Assembly: GCA_037127315.1 (NCBI GenBank)
Contig: JBBBDQ010001275.1
Location: 2,256,501-2,320,500 of the forward strand
Direction: 5' to 3'
Length of the DNA stretch: 64,000 bases
From: Ascarosepion bandense
Taxonomy: Eukaryota; Mollusca; Cephalopoda; Sepiida; Sepiidae
Numbering within the stretch: the first letter of the stretch is position 1; the number at the start of each line of letters is the position of its first letter. The notes under the pieces were generated by a model, which was not told the origin of the DNA, ran no database searches, and saw nothing but the letters and a program-made list of their open reading frames with translations. The translations under genes and the position numbers were made by a program. This document shows, in pieces, positions 30,445 through 41,749 of the stretch.

Positions 30445-30965
30445 TTTTTTAATCATTTCACCCCAAGCAAAGCAGTTTTACTGCCACTGTTGCGCAGGGG
30501 GTTACATAGGAGGAAAGTGATTAGAAAGAAAGGTAGAATATAGGGGGTGTCAGGAAGTGGGTAATAGAAGGATGAGAATGCTGCTGAGATGGGGGTGGAG
30601 TGGATGGAGAAAAGAGCTTGAGAGAAAGGATGCAGGTTAGTGAGATAGGAGATGACTATTGATCTAATATTTAAATTCTTGAAGATTGTAGCTGTCGAGG
30701 AAGCAAGTATACAGAAGGGAATTCCATAAGTGGGAAGTGCAAGAAAAGAAGCTGTTGAGTAGAAATTGCGATTACATTTTATCGGTTTCACTGTAAATGG
30801 GTGGGACCTAGTTGCTAGTCTAGTAGCTTGTGTAAATTCATACATAGGGGGCACTAGTGAGCTAAGTTCAGTGGATCAGAAGCCGTGAAAGTATTTGTAG
30901 AAAAGGAACAGGAAAACCACATCACACTGGTGAGAGAGCGACTGCAGCCGAGCTGCTAAGTCAAT
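30445..30965 (-). mobile_element. L-A LINE 3' copy
   Basis: Complement of the family tail at the left (TCATTTCACCCCAAGCAAAG). Frame 30453-30854 (-) encodes the C-terminus (EFTQATRLATRSHPFTVKPI, KCNRNFYST). Continues to AGCCGAGCTGCTAAG near 30962. It splits Gypsy-B protease from gag. Confidence 0.8.
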
Positions 30966-31084
30966 ATCAATCACATTATAGATGCACATTATTCTGTTTT
31001 TTCTTTATTATGTATGTATCTATTTCCTTTAACAAATCCTTAACTTTTGTTGAATCAAATCTTTTAATCAATTCTTAACACTGA

Positions 31085-31400
31085 ACAAATTCAACACACT
31101 GTTCTAGTGACAACTTTTCCATTTGTAACTACATTAAATTTATTTGTTGATAATCCTCATTTTGAAGACTGTTTTCCAATTCCATTTGAATCAAATCCTT
31201 TTCAATTGATTGGTCTTCTAATTCTAGTTTCTCAAACTCATGATATTTGGAAGCCTGTTTCAAACAAAGAACAAATTCAACAACTGATTCAATCACTTTT
31301 TGAGAAATGTTCATGAACTTAACTCTCCGTGTTCACCAGCTTTTTTTAGGTGCCATGTTTTTTTAGCATTAGCTAACTTTTATCAACAAACGTCATTTCC
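31085..31400 (-). pseudogene. Gypsy-B gag fragment
   Basis: Frame 31129-31314 (-) encodes QKVIESVVEFVLCLKQASKY, HEFEKLELEDQSIEKDLIQM and ELENSLQNEDYQQINLM. This resembles the Gag stretch of Mag-like Gypsy elements that starts with a Q..ES...(F/Y)V..L pattern and ends with a leucine-rich helix. Degraded outside it. Confidence 0.55.
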
Positions 31401-31420
31401 TCTGTCTTGGGTGCATAATC

Positions 31421-31713
31421 GTTGATAGTTTTATAACAACCTCATAACCTGCAGTTACCAAGAAGAGATCAGTTATTCGGTTTTCTCCTCCAAATGACTT
31501 CAAATCTTTTAGTTTTCTGCTCTGGCTTTAGCTGCTAGACTTTTAAGTATAACTTGCATGTACTCACAATTATCAAGTGATAATTGTTCATTCAGTTCTT
31601 TAGATATCAGCGATGGCATTGTTGTGTAGTGTTACTAACACACCGGATGTGGTAAGCACTCAACTATCTCTTAGGTAATAGCTGTAGCTATTTATATTCT
31701 TAGTGACATCTAA
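31421..31713. other. No recognised feature
   Basis: May hold more gag leader of Gypsy-B, in broken frames (minus strand). No clear motif. Confidence 0.3.
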
Positions 31714-32444
31714 TCTAAACTTATTTATAAATGGAACTTTGTCTGTATGTGTGTCTGTATGTGTGTGTGTATCCGTTACCTATAGACTCCGAAACGGCTA
31801 AACCAATTTTCTTGAAAATTTACACAATTGTACTATAAGCGTCTGTGAGTGTTCTTAGCTAGGTTTTGTGTCGAGGTACCCTTGATAAATATTGAAAATC
31901 GATAATCGAAAAAATCAGGTTATAGAAAGAGTGGTCCAATTTTAATCAAATTTGATACACACATAGACAAAGACATAAGAAACGATATTCAGAAGTTTCA
32001 AGGTTGCAGTTCTTACAATAGTGCAGAAAATCAATAATATATATATATATAAAAGGCAAGATGTTTGTGTGTGTGTGTCTGTTTATCTGCCTGTATGTTT
32101 GTATTTTTTTTCAGCCCTTTTATTTTAGTTTTTGCTTCGGGTTTGGCTCTAAGTAAGTATAATTGTAGTTCTTAGTCTCAGTCATGATACCATTTACTCA
32201 GAGGACTTATTTAGCCTTCAAAATTCAGTTTACGACGAAAAAAACTTATTTGATATCGATACCAGGAAATCAAAATTTGATTTACATCCATTCATTTTTC
32301 TTTCAGTCTACGGTTTTGCTTTAACTGGAAACAACTATTGCTTTTTAGTCTTTCATGCCAACATCCAAAGGGTCTGAGCTCCAGGACTATGGATTAGTTT
32401 TAAAGCTTTCATTACACCTGAGCAACGCCGGGCTATACTGCTAG
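31714..32444 (+). mobile_element. Helitron-like element, longest copy
   Basis: 731 bp from TCTAAACTTATTTATAAATG to GCCGGGCTATACTGCTAG, then T. Colinear with 11317-11888 but with a longer middle (TTTTAGTTTTTGCTTCGGG, TTAGTCTCAGTCATGATACC) that the minus-strand copy at 51.6-52.2 kb shares. No coding frame, so it would depend on a Rep/helicase made elsewhere. Confidence 0.75.
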
Positions 32445-32644
32445 TTCTAGATAAATGAGTCACCTCAAGTTGTTTACACTTTGCAAAATGACATACACAG
32501 AATTTCAAGTTTGCTTATAATACTTCTTTATAGAAGCATTACCATTTGAAACTACATGCATACAGTTCTGGAAATGCCATCTGTTAGAAAACAGTGAGAA
32601 CTTATTCAAGGTCCTAATATATCTCTATCTAAAAGTTGGGGGGA

Positions 32645-32960
32645 TAAGATTCATAAATCTATCAAACAGGAAAGCTCATTAGATTAATTACAAAGAAAAC
32701 ATTTATAGAAAATGCACAGGGAAGTTACATTATTAACAGTAAAAGGACTGAGGCAGTGATGCCAGGTTAGGTCCCATAATATTGCAGATTCTTTGTATTT
32801 TATCAAGAATCTCTTAGTATATAGCAGAAGCACTATACCAGAAGTTGCCGTCATATTCAAAGTATGGTTGAATAACAGATATACAAATATATATAGATTC
32901 TGGCAAGGAAGATTTTCTAACATGATACAGTGAACCAATTGCTTGAATATAAACTTTCCA
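32645..32960 (-). mobile_element. L-A LINE internal fragment
   Basis: Frame 32684-32938 (-) and neighbours encode a degraded L-A C-terminal region (ENLPCQNLYIFVYLLFNHTL; matching the SESILHIYKFTICQCIEY region elsewhere). The family 3' tail is absent, so the fragment is truncated on both sides. Confidence 0.65.
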
Positions 32961-32967
32961 CTTCATG

Positions 32968-33190
32968 TCAGCACAGAATGTTAGCACAAGAAGTCACCCC
33001 CCACCTTGGAGATTAGCATTAGCCATGCTGATAGAAGGCAGAAAAGTGTTAAGGAGTGATGACAATCTCAATGCTCAAATGCGCCATGTGTGCAAGTGTT
33101 CTCTGGCAGGATTTGAACCTGTGTCCTCCTTGGGCACAGCGATCTGTCATTAGATCTGATATGCTCTAACCAACTAAGCAATAGAGAACT
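32968..33190 (-). mobile_element. tRNA-derived SINE (second family)
   Basis: The minus strand reads TTGCTTAGTTGGTTAGAGCA (A box) and, after a tRNA-like spacing, GGTTCAAATCC (B box, 33109-33119 on the plus strand). A body of about 130 bp follows (CATTGAGATTGTCATCACTC). The head resembles a tRNA with a complete D-arm and T-arm. The body differs from S1. Confidence 0.7.
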
Positions 33191-33407
33191 GAGCTAATCA
33201 GGCAAGGCCAAACAGTATTGTTAAGATTTTCTTAAATTTGTCATTTCTGCTCAGTTTTGTATCCAAAAGCAAACAAAGCAATTTTCTAAAGAAGTACTGG
33301 ATTTATATTTATTAATCCAACAGATTTTATCACTCTAAATGTTATCTTTAGTGGATAGTTGTATTTGAGTAGAAGCTACAATTATTTATTAATTTTATTA
33401 AAAAAAA

Positions 33408-33503
33408 TATGCACCATTCGACAGGGTTTGAACCTATGCACATCTGGGCAAAGGGAACTGTTGTAAGAATGAACATGCCCTAACTGACTGAGCTACAGCA
33501 AAC
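33408..33503 (-). mobile_element. tRNA-like SINE head
   Basis: The minus strand reads TGTAGCTCAGTCAGTTAGGG (A box) and GGTTCAAACCC (B box, 33424-33434). It lies directly against a GATA run that may be its source or a later expansion. It could be a tRNA pseudogene; the missing matching acceptor stem argues against a real tRNA gene. Confidence 0.65.
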
Positions 33504-33505
33504 TT

Positions 33506-33556
<51 letters not shown>
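33504..33556. repeat. (GATA)n microsatellite
   Basis: About 13 uninterrupted TAGA/GATA units. Confidence 0.95.
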
Positions 33557-34514
33557 CATATTTATTTGAAATTTATAACATAAACATGTTATAATATCAT
33601 TAGAAAAGTAGATATTTTGTTTTTACACTACTTGTGCCTTATCAAATAATGATGCTGATTTCAAGCTGAAGAGTTTTGAAAGTTTCAAAAACTAACCAAA
33701 CCCCCTCAATCAGGAAGACGTTATTACATAGTCTGTGGTGACCTATCAAATACAAGAAATTTCTAATTTTAGGAACATAAGAACAGACTCTAAAAACAAT
33801 TTATTGGGGCATTAATGTTAATATTTGATGAAAACAGAAATTGTTATTACTAATCGACTATTAGTTTAATTTTACAGTAAAAATTAAAATTTATTTAAGA
33901 AAAAAACAAATTTATTACAAATTAATGTTAGAAACTACAAATTTTAAATTCTAAGTTAAACAAAGCATTAGATTTAGATTATTGTAAAGTTATTCAGATA
34001 TGAAACAGTAAGAAAAGAGACAGGCACACCCATAAAAAATACCCACAAATAGACAAACATATACACACATGCATACATAAACTAGTATATACACATGTAC
34101 AGATGCATATACACACATGTATATCCATACACAATTTTTTTAACTCTTGTTTTTAGCAACGTGTCAATTTATCCGTTAAATTTAAAGCCAGGTTTGGAAA
34201 ACATTTGTAAATGCTACATATTGGATACATGTAAGACTGAATTCTAAAGATGACATGGGCCTGAGTAGTTTAAATAAGGTCAAGGCAAACAGTCATATTC
34301 AAGTGCATAAACAATATAATCAAATATATGCACACGCAAATTCATAAGCAAAAAAAAAAGAATATGTATGCAATTTAAAAATCACAAAGCATCATATACA
34401 GAATAAAACCACATACATTGAACTACTTATAGACAACTATAGGCATAAATACACACAGATAAATATAACTCTCACAGAAGCATATGCAAACATATATACA
34501 TTCATAAACAAGAA
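33557..34514. other. AT-rich, no recognised feature
   Basis: A-rich sequence that grades into ACATAC-rich simple sequence. No domain-bearing frame. Confidence 0.5.
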
Positions 34515-34518
34515 AATG

Positions 34519-34552
<34 letters not shown>

Positions 34553-34921
34553 AATACACATATACATCAACATACAAATATATATACACACAAATACACA
34601 TACACACGGACATACAAACATATATCCACACACAAATACATATACACATGGACATACAAACATATATACACACAAATACACATATACACAGACATACAAA
34701 CATATATACACACAAATACACATGCACATACAAATATATATACACACGGACATACAAATATATATACACACAAATACACATACACACAGATATACAAACA
34801 TATATACACACAAATACACATACACACAGATATACAAACATATATACACACAAATACATATACACACAGACATACAAACATATATACACACAAATACACA
34901 TACACACACACACAGACACAC

Positions 34922-34955
<34 letters not shown>

Positions 34956-34975
34956 ACATATACATACAAAAAATA
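34515..34975. repeat. ACATAC-type minisatellite, unit about 40 bp
   Basis: The pattern CAGACATACAAACATATA, then CACACAAATACACATA, repeats about ten times with small changes and ends in CA and TA runs (34890-34955). Long open frames on both strands (up to 212 codons) are a by-product of a stop-free repeat and have only Tyr/Ile/His/Thr or Cys/Val/Tyr residues. I do not call them genes. Confidence 0.9.
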
Positions 34976-35524
34976 TATCAATATGCCTACTAGTACATAA
35001 ACCCACATGCAACACCTACCTACATTCATTTATACATAGACAAACCCATGCAACCAAATATATATATTCAAAAATAAACACAGGTAAAAACCAACAGAAA
35101 AAAAAAAACAGAAAGAAACACACATATATAGAAACAGTTAAATGCAGATACTAAGAAATTCAGTAATGATGCAAAAATAATGCCTAAAAACTATAATTAT
35201 TAAATATTACTTTAACAATCTGTGTTCTAATAAAATTTTATTAAATATTAACCAGGTGGTACATGCTAAATTAAAAACTATCAAATATTAACATGATAAT
35301 CTATGGTAGCTTAAATACCTCATAGCTATATAACTTGACAGTCTATGTTAGATTAAATACTAATCAAATTTACTTACCCTATACTCAGATAGATAAATAT
35401 TTATGCATATGTATATAACCCCAAGCATATCATGTTCCCTACAGATATAACTTTGTGTAAATATATGCAATGCAATTCAATGCAATGCAATATATAAAAA
35501 TATATATATATAAAGTTAGACTTC

Positions 35525-35579
<55 letters not shown>

Positions 35580-36559
35580 CACATATGGTATTAAAAGAAA
35601 ATATTTCAAATTTTTTTGTGGATTAGAAGCCTGTTCCCCTTCATTTTATTTTTTTAACTTTTATCCTTAGAGTTTTAAGTGACATAACTTTCTGGGGATT
35701 CTCCCCCACTGTAAGCTCAAGAGTAGGCAGAATCTAAAATAGCATCTTTATCTTTGCTTAAAAAATTCAGGGATTAACAGTCAAAGTATTTTTCTTTAAG
35801 CTTCTTTAGCCTTCATCAGACCTTTAATGCATCTAATCCAGAGGTTTCTATCCTAAAGAAACCAGGACAGAGATACTTGGGGGTTTTGTCAGGGGTTCAA
35901 ATAGATTTCATTTCAACAACACCCTATTATTTAACGATGTTTAGAAATTTAGAATTAAATAAAATCGTTCTGTATTTCTGATAGTTACTCAAAAAGATTT
36001 TGCTTTGAAAAATATTTTCTGCGCACTGACAACTCTTCCATTCTTTGAGTTTGCTTCTAAATTATTACGAAGAAAAGGGATTGTAGAAAGTCACGGTGGA
36101 ATATATAACGAGATGCTTTTAATTTTTGATCAGCACCCTCTCACATGAGAATACAGAAATGAGTATTTGAACACTTTCAAAAAGAATGCATATTACTGGT
36201 TATTTGTTCACACCTTCTGCCATTGTAAAGGTGCTGAGATATATTTTATTTCTGCTCTCGGGTGTGCGGCTCCATCAAAATATTGATGAGAAGCAGAAAG
36301 AACTGATCCACTTCCTCTAAGACCTGACAAAACTTGAATTTGTTTGGGAATCCTTTTTTCATCAGGCTGAAAACATTCCATCACCCACTTTATATGGTAA
36401 TTTCCTAAGCATAGCTTACATCAGGCCGAAAGTAAGTAGTGAAGATCGAACTCATTATTAATTTGTAATGTATCTAGCAGAACATGTTTGCTAACCATTA
36501 AAACCATGGCAAAGTGCCTTATTACCAACTATGTGTGTGTGTGTGTGTTTGTGCTTCTT
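34976..36559. other. No recognised gene; TA run
   Basis: Holds a TA run (35528-35574) and mixed AT-rich sequence. Near 35810-35850 the minus strand has CTGATGAAGGCT, which recalls a decayed hammerhead or Penelope terminus, but no GAAAC follows at the right place. The interval 35880-36480 is less simple, but no coding motif was found. Confidence 0.4.
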
Positions 36560-36846
36560 TACTTTTCATCATCACCATCATCATCATTTATCCATCACAC
36601 CCAATGGTGCATAGGGCAGCAACTTCTTGTTGCTCTTTCTGTAACAAACTGTTTTTTATGGGGCAGGGTTGTTAGCCCTGCACCCAACCCCCAAACCTGG
36701 AGGACTGGTGGACCATTCCTGGTCCTTACATTTACAGCACCTGGTATTCCCAAATGGTCACTCATTAAGTACTTTTCAGGCTCAGTGTTGCTTAACTTCG
36801 GTGAGCAGACGGGAACCGGTGTATTCAACACGATATAGCCATAGAC
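36560..36846 (-). mobile_element. 5S rRNA-headed SINE with (GAT)n tail
   Basis: The minus strand starts with a 5S rRNA-like sequence of about 116 nt (36846 to 36731): GTCTATGGCTATATCGTG, CACCGAAGTTAAGCAACACT (the internal A-box region) and TGAGTGACCATTTGGGAATA (C-box region). A body of about 135 bp follows (GGTTGGGTGCAGGGCTAACA, ACAGAAAGAGCAACAAGAAG) and a GAT-trinucleotide tail (36565-36590). This is the layout of SINE3-type elements, which use the 5S promoter. To my knowledge the body resembles a LINE-related 3' region seen in many invertebrates. Confidence 0.75.
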
Positions 36847-36849
36847 TTT

Positions 36850-37215
36850 ACTTTTCTTGCTTTTGTGTAATTTAAATTGATATCTTTCTCATGTTCTGTG
36901 TTTATTTAAAAGAAAAAACAATCTCTAACAGTTTTAAGTAGACCTGTTTGATAAACTTCAGGAACAAAATTTGTGAAATTAGTAAACAGACCATTATTGG
37001 TTAATTTCTAAAAAAACATGAGTTTTAAATAAATTGCAATTTTTACTGATGAAGATGTCTAAAAATGTTAAAAAAAGCAGTTTTTTATACTGAATCATGA
37101 ATTCAAAATAATTAAAAGAGGCAAAGCATACTCTCATACATGTGTTTACTTCAAGTTAGATAAATGTTGCTAAAATACATCAAAACAAATTTGCACTCCT
37201 TTAGCCATTAAACAA
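36850..37215. other. AT-rich, no recognised feature
   Basis: No coding frame or repeat partner seen. Confidence 0.45.
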
Positions 37216-38095
37216 AAGCTATCCTGCAAGCCATCAACATAGATGATGGATAGAAGTCTCCTTGAGAGCAACACACTGCACCGTCTTCTTGGCCTTACTT
37301 TATCAACTGACCCAAAATAGCATGACTACATTGAATCTTTAGCTGCATCTGCTACTAGAAAAGTTGGGGTCTCAGTGTAAAGCCAGAGAATTTTTTTTTC
37401 TCAGCATCTATCTTGCATATTTAGAAATCTACCATTCATCAGTGCATTGAATAGTGTTACCATTCTGGGTCAAATAATTCTGCCTTTCATGTCAAGGCTC
37501 TCAACAAAATCTAAAGAACAATCTGCAATGTAATCCGTCCTGACTTGGCATCTTGACTTCAATCACTTTCTCACTAAAATGACATGGTTTCCCTCTGTCT
37601 TTTCTACAAATATTTTCATGGCAATTGCTCTAATGAGATTTTTTTTCCTGGTGCCCTGACCACATGAGTTTGAGCATGCTACTAGATTGGCATTCAGGTC
37701 TCATCATTTCCCAATAAAATAGTTAAATGCAACCAACATTTCTACTCAAACAGTTTCTTTTCTCACATTTCCCACCTGTGGAACTCCCTTCCGTTTACTT
37801 GCTTTCCTGATAACAACAATTTCTAAACATTTAAATGCAACATCATTTGCCATCTTCTATCTTCTTGACCCGTTCATCTTTTATCCTTTCTTCAATACCC
37901 GCTGTACCCAGTATTTTGTCTCACTATAGCGCCTTTTAAATGCAACATCATTTGCCATCTTCTATCTTCTTGACCTGTTCATCTTTTATCCTTTCTTCAA
38001 TACCCGCTGTACCCAGTATTTTGTCTCACTATAGCGCCTTGTGCACAATTGGCAGTTCCAGATTGCTAGAGGCTAAAGGATCAAAAGAATATGTG
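37216..38095 (+). mobile_element. L-A LINE 3' copy with 105-bp tandem duplication
   Basis: Broken frames encode the C-terminal L-A region (LLGLTLSTDPK, HDYIESLAASATRKVGVSV, HNPS.LGILTSITFSLK). The 3' UTR contains two adjacent 105-bp units (37831-37935 and 37936-38040) that differ at one base. The tail is a degraded family end (TTGTGCACAATTGGCAG). Confidence 0.75.
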
Positions 38096-38434
38096 TAAAA
38101 ATCATTCAAGACAAGTACAGGTGAGTTAGAGGGCAGCTGTCTCTTAGGAGGACTCCATAATTTTATTAGCAGAGTAGTCCCAATATGTCATAATCTACCC
38201 CTATATATACTGGTTTTTAAAAGTTTTTAAATTTAAAAACATCAGTGGTCTAATGAAACAATTGCACTCTACACACATTCCTTCTAAACACTGCTATAAA
38301 CAATGGAACTGAATAAAAATGTTATAATTTAGTGTGCAGTTGTGACATAGTTCATGATCAATCTGCACCAAGCACCTTCACTCTGCATTCTTTTGTTCAG
38401 TTATCATAAAAGTAGTCCTGATACTTTTTGATCA

Positions 38435-38439
<5 letters not shown>

Positions 38440-38474
<35 letters not shown>

Positions 38475-38552
38475 CATGATTGAGTATTTGTGTTTTTGGT
38501 CTTTTTTTCTGATTGGTGGTTATATTAGTTTCTATTTTTTGTCATGATTGAG

Positions 38553-38598
<46 letters not shown>

Positions 38599-38600
38599 GT
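38440..38600. repeat. (TA)n and (TG)n runs
   Basis: TA runs at 38440-38470 and 38551-38578, the second followed by a TG run to 38598. ATCATGATTGAGTAT occurs on both sides of the segment between them. Confidence 0.9.
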
Positions 38601-38745
38601 AATTTGAGTTTTGTTTTTATTTGAATTTGTTGTTATTTATTGTTATTTGTGTTGCAAAGTAAGTTTCTGTCCACACATCTGCATTTTCACATTATTTCAT
38701 TACTTTTGTTTAAAATTTACTTTGGTCTTTAAATATTATTGCTAT

Positions 38746-38797
38746 ACAATAGGAATAGTCCAACTAGATCGGACTAGTTAGACTATTCCTATTGTAC
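38746..38797. repeat. Near-perfect 23-bp inverted repeat
   Basis: TACAATAGGAATAGTC at the left is answered by GACTATTCCTATTGTA at the right. Arms of 23 bp with one mismatch flank a six-base centre (ATCGGA). It sits just before the start of the Penelope-like coding region. Confidence 0.85.
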
Positions 38798-38803
38798 AAC
38801 ATC

Positions 38804-39952
38804 ATGGCATATAAAGAAATTGACACTAACAATATAGGACTCTATAGAGATAACGGACTTGTGATAATAAATAAATCTACTGGAGGTAAGGTTGATAAAA
38901 CTAGAAAATGAATCCATAGAGTCTTTAAATCCTTTGGTCTTAACGTATTAATTAACCCTAATATCAAGCAAGTTGACTTCCTAGACATAACATTAGACTT
39001 AGTATCAAACACTTTCCAACCTTACATGAAAAATAATGCTAACCCAATCTATATAAACCCTAATTCTAATCACCCACCATCCATTATCAAACATATCCCA
39101 TCATCAGTGGAACGCGGCATTAACACGCACTCCTCCAATAAAGAAATATTTGATAAACACAAGGTAATTTACGACAGGATCCTTAAAGAAAGCGGATATC
39201 AATCATCAAAAATTAACTTTGTGGAAAAGTTCATGAGCTCAAAAAGCAAAAATAGAAACAAGAAAATCATATGGTATAACCCTCCTTTTAATCAGTCAGT
39301 TAACTTCAAGCTGGGACATAAATTTCTTAAACTAATAAATAAGCATTTTCCTAAAAATAACCCTCTAAGCAAAATCTTCAATAAAAATACAATAAAACTA
39401 AGCTATAGCTGCTCCAACAATCTAGAAAAAATAACTGAAGTACGTAACAGCAAAATATTAAAAGCACACAACAAAAATAATTCCAACACTAATACGAGTC
39501 TGCCCCATAATAACAACCTTTGTAACTTTAGAAACTCAAACTAATGCCCCATGACCAATAAATGTCAAACGAAATCCCTGATATATATGTGTTCGATTTC
39601 ATCCATGGAGAATCCTAAAGATGAAAAAATATATATTGGAAACACCATGAACATATTTAAAAAGCGATTTTACAATCACCTCTCATCCTTCAATAACAAA
39701 GAAAAACAAAACATGACATCTCTCTCCAAATACTTTTGGAAATTAAAAGACAAAACTAAAACACCTACAGTTAAATGGAAAATCCTCAAAAAAGCAAGAA
39801 CGGCTAACTCAATAAAGGAACCATGTTTCCTTTGTCTTCAAGAAAAAATTAAAATCATTAAATATATGAATAGCAACAAGTTTTTAAACCAGAGGCATGA
39901 AACCACAGTAAATTGCAAGCACATTAAAGAACTAATCTTACAATCATGCTAA
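38804..39952 (+). pseudogene. Penelope-like element: RT C-terminus and GIY-YIG endonuclease
   Basis: One frame of 383 codons broken by only two stops, TGA at 38909 and TAA at 39542. It starts NNIGLYRDNGLVIINKSTGG, the stretch after the catalytic palm in Penelope-like reverse transcriptases, and goes on through VLINPNIKQVDFLDITLDL and YINPNSNHPPSIIKHIPSSV. The part from 39551 holds CPMTNKC and a GIY-YIG-type nuclease: KIYIGNTMNIFKKRFYNHLS (here the YIG half is clear; the GIY half reads DEKIY), LSKYFWKLKD and CFLCLQEKI. The family inserts through this nuclease. The RT N-terminal half is missing. Confidence 0.85.
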
Positions 39953-40790
39953 AAAGTACTACAAAAGCCAGAGCTAGAACCCCTTAGAAATGATGCAACT
40001 TCATAGTACTAACAACACTCTTACACACACCACAAACTGTGATCTAATTTAAAATTTTTTAAAAAATGAAAAAAAAATTTTTAGAGAAAAAATCAATTTC
40101 CTAAATTCAAAATTAAGGTTAAATATACAAAATTAGATTAATTATAAAAACTGTGCTTAAATACACACATTCAATTTTACCTATTACCTTAAATACAAAC
40201 ATACCTATTACCTATTTGCCTATTACCTTAAATACAACATTAAATCTTACCTCCTACATTAAATTCTACTTATTATACACCCATTACCTACTTTTCTACT
40301 ACCTTAGATCCTAACATTAAATTTTACCTCTTACATTAAATCTTACCTATTACACACCACAAACTGTGATCTAATTTAAAATTTAATAGGAAAAATTGAT
40401 TTCCTAAATCCAAAGTTAAGGTTAAATATACAAAATTAGATTAATTATAAAAACTGTGCTTAAATACAAAAATATTCTATAGTTGTACAAATAAGCGGTA
40501 AGTCCAATCCCATCCCTCCCAACCCCTTACACCTCCCTACTCTGCTCCTCTAAGAAATCCAAAGGATAAAGTCTAGTTGCAAGATCATAAAATTTACAAT
40601 CCTATCTGCTAATGTTAAATCTGTCTACAAAATTCCAAGACACTCATTAATCAACTATATTCACTACCCACACCACTTTCTTCAATATTCAAATGGACAA
40701 TTCACAAGACATATTCCCTTATCACTAAGCCCCACCAACATCTCACACACGACTCACCAAATATAAGAAAAGAGGCTTTCCATTCCTGTC
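39953..40790 (+). mobile_element. Penelope-like 3' non-coding region with internal repeat
   Basis: AT-rich region after the frame. A segment at about 40028-40160 is repeated at 40354-40470 (ACCACAAACTGTGATCTAAT, GGTTAAATATACAAAATTAG, AACTGTGCTTAAATAC). Between them are short ACCTATTACC repeats. It leads up to the hammerhead motif at 40795. Confidence 0.65.
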
Positions 40791-40794
40791 CACA

Positions 40795-40850
40795 CCACCT
40801 GATGAGACATTGTAGTTTCAATGTCAAAACAAATGTATGATTTGTAGTGG
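40795..40850 (+). ncRNA. Hammerhead ribozyme motif of Penelope-like element
   Basis: All three stems can be drawn. Stem I: CCAC (40795-40798) with GTGG (40847-40850). CTGATGA at 40799-40805. Stem II: GACATTG with CAATGTC around TAGTTT. Stem III: ACAAAT (40829-40834) with ATTTGT (40840-40845) around GTATG, then A as the cleavage-site base (triplet GTA). The only defect is AAAA instead of GAAA at 40826-40829, consistent with loss of a CpG. Hammerheads in Penelope-like elements are known. This copy is probably inactive because the G is lost. Confidence 0.7.
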
Positions 40851-40993
40851 ATATATATAAAAAAATTTGTACATGTTCTAAAATATAATTTATAATAAAT
40901 ATTCACAGTTCTATATATTATATATCGAGCACTGTTTTAAATTAATGTTTTGGACGTTGTTAAAGAAATTTTTTCTTTGTTTCTTATTCACTT

Positions 40994-40997
<4 letters not shown>

Positions 40998-41038
<41 letters not shown>

Positions 41039-41148
41039 TCTGATGAAGGACCGAGGCCGGTCTGAAATATAAAATATAATAATAGAAATAAACAAATACT
41101 GTCAAAAAATACATTTTTAAACTTACAACTTTTTAATAGTTTTTCCTA

Positions 41149-41193
<45 letters not shown>

Positions 41194-41336
41194 CATTTTC
41201 CTCAAAGATAACAGAAAATATTATAACCTTCCTTGATGGATTTCAACTTCACATCAAAAAGATAATTAGAGAACTAAAATGTCTTAAATAAACATGTCTA
41301 TATTATTTAATGAAATATGCTTGAATAAAGATATGC

Positions 41337-41394
<58 letters not shown>

Positions 41395-41395
41395 A
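40998..41395. repeat. Three long (TA)n runs
   Basis: TA runs at about 40998-41033, 41152-41188 and 41339-41371, the last followed by TG repeats. Confidence 0.9.
41040..41078 (+). ncRNA. Second hammerhead-like core
   Basis: CTGATGA (41040-41046), GGACC/GGTCT around GAGGCC as stem II, GAAA at 41064-41067, then a weak ATAT/ATAT stem III. Stem I is not convincing. It lies 240 bp after the first motif, next to a TA run. Confidence 0.4.
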
Positions 41396-41749
41396 GAAAA
41401 AAGAAAAAAAAGGAAAAATATATTATGTTTTAGCTGACACATTTCATCCACTGATAGACTTTATCAATGCAAAAATTGGAATTAAATTTATTTGAAATAA
41501 AGTATATATAAACAAAAAAGTTGTTACTGAAAAAAATGCTCATAAATATTTAGTTAGTCAACAGAAAAATATTAAACATTTATAAAAACAAATGTCATTT
41601 TTCATATTCAAATAGAATTTTTTCATGTGAAGTTTATTGTTATAAAATGTTAAAATGATAGAAATTAGCCATTTTCTTTTTTATATGTTTATTGAATGTG
41701 TTGGCTTGGGAAAGTATTAGTCATAAATATATACATATAATAGCTGGAC
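41396..41749. other. AT-rich, no recognised feature
   Basis: No coding frame or repeat partner seen. Confidence 0.45.

Larger units (their letters stand above)
27150..31420 (-). mobile_element. Gypsy-B, fragmented LTR retrotransposon
   Basis: Minus-strand pieces occur in Gypsy order: gag at 31085-31400, protease-like at 30065-30300, RT at 29565-30060, RT palm at 28730-28931, RT-end/RNase H at 27850-28077 and 27150-27530. Between them lie an L-A end, a copia-like unit, two S1 SINEs and an L-A composite. No LTRs were recognised. The element works as a dated backbone: the inserts must be younger. Confidence 0.75.

Noticed and set aside
33408..33503. Possible functional tRNA gene (minus)
   Set aside because: Both promoter boxes are good but the acceptor ends do not pair and the 3' side passes into AT-rich repeat; read as SINE head.
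33504..33556. CRISPR-like or regulatory array in tandem repeats
   Set aside because: Pure GATA microsatellite; CRISPR arrays are not expected in an animal genome and no spacer pattern exists here or in the 60-64 kb satellite.
34437..35154. Open frames of 92-212 codons on both strands
   Set aside because: They follow the ACATAC minisatellite; residues are limited to a few types dictated by the repeat, and frames are open on both strands at once.
35810..35850. CTGATGAAGGCT on the minus strand as a hammerhead
   Set aside because: The GAAA box and stem III are missing.
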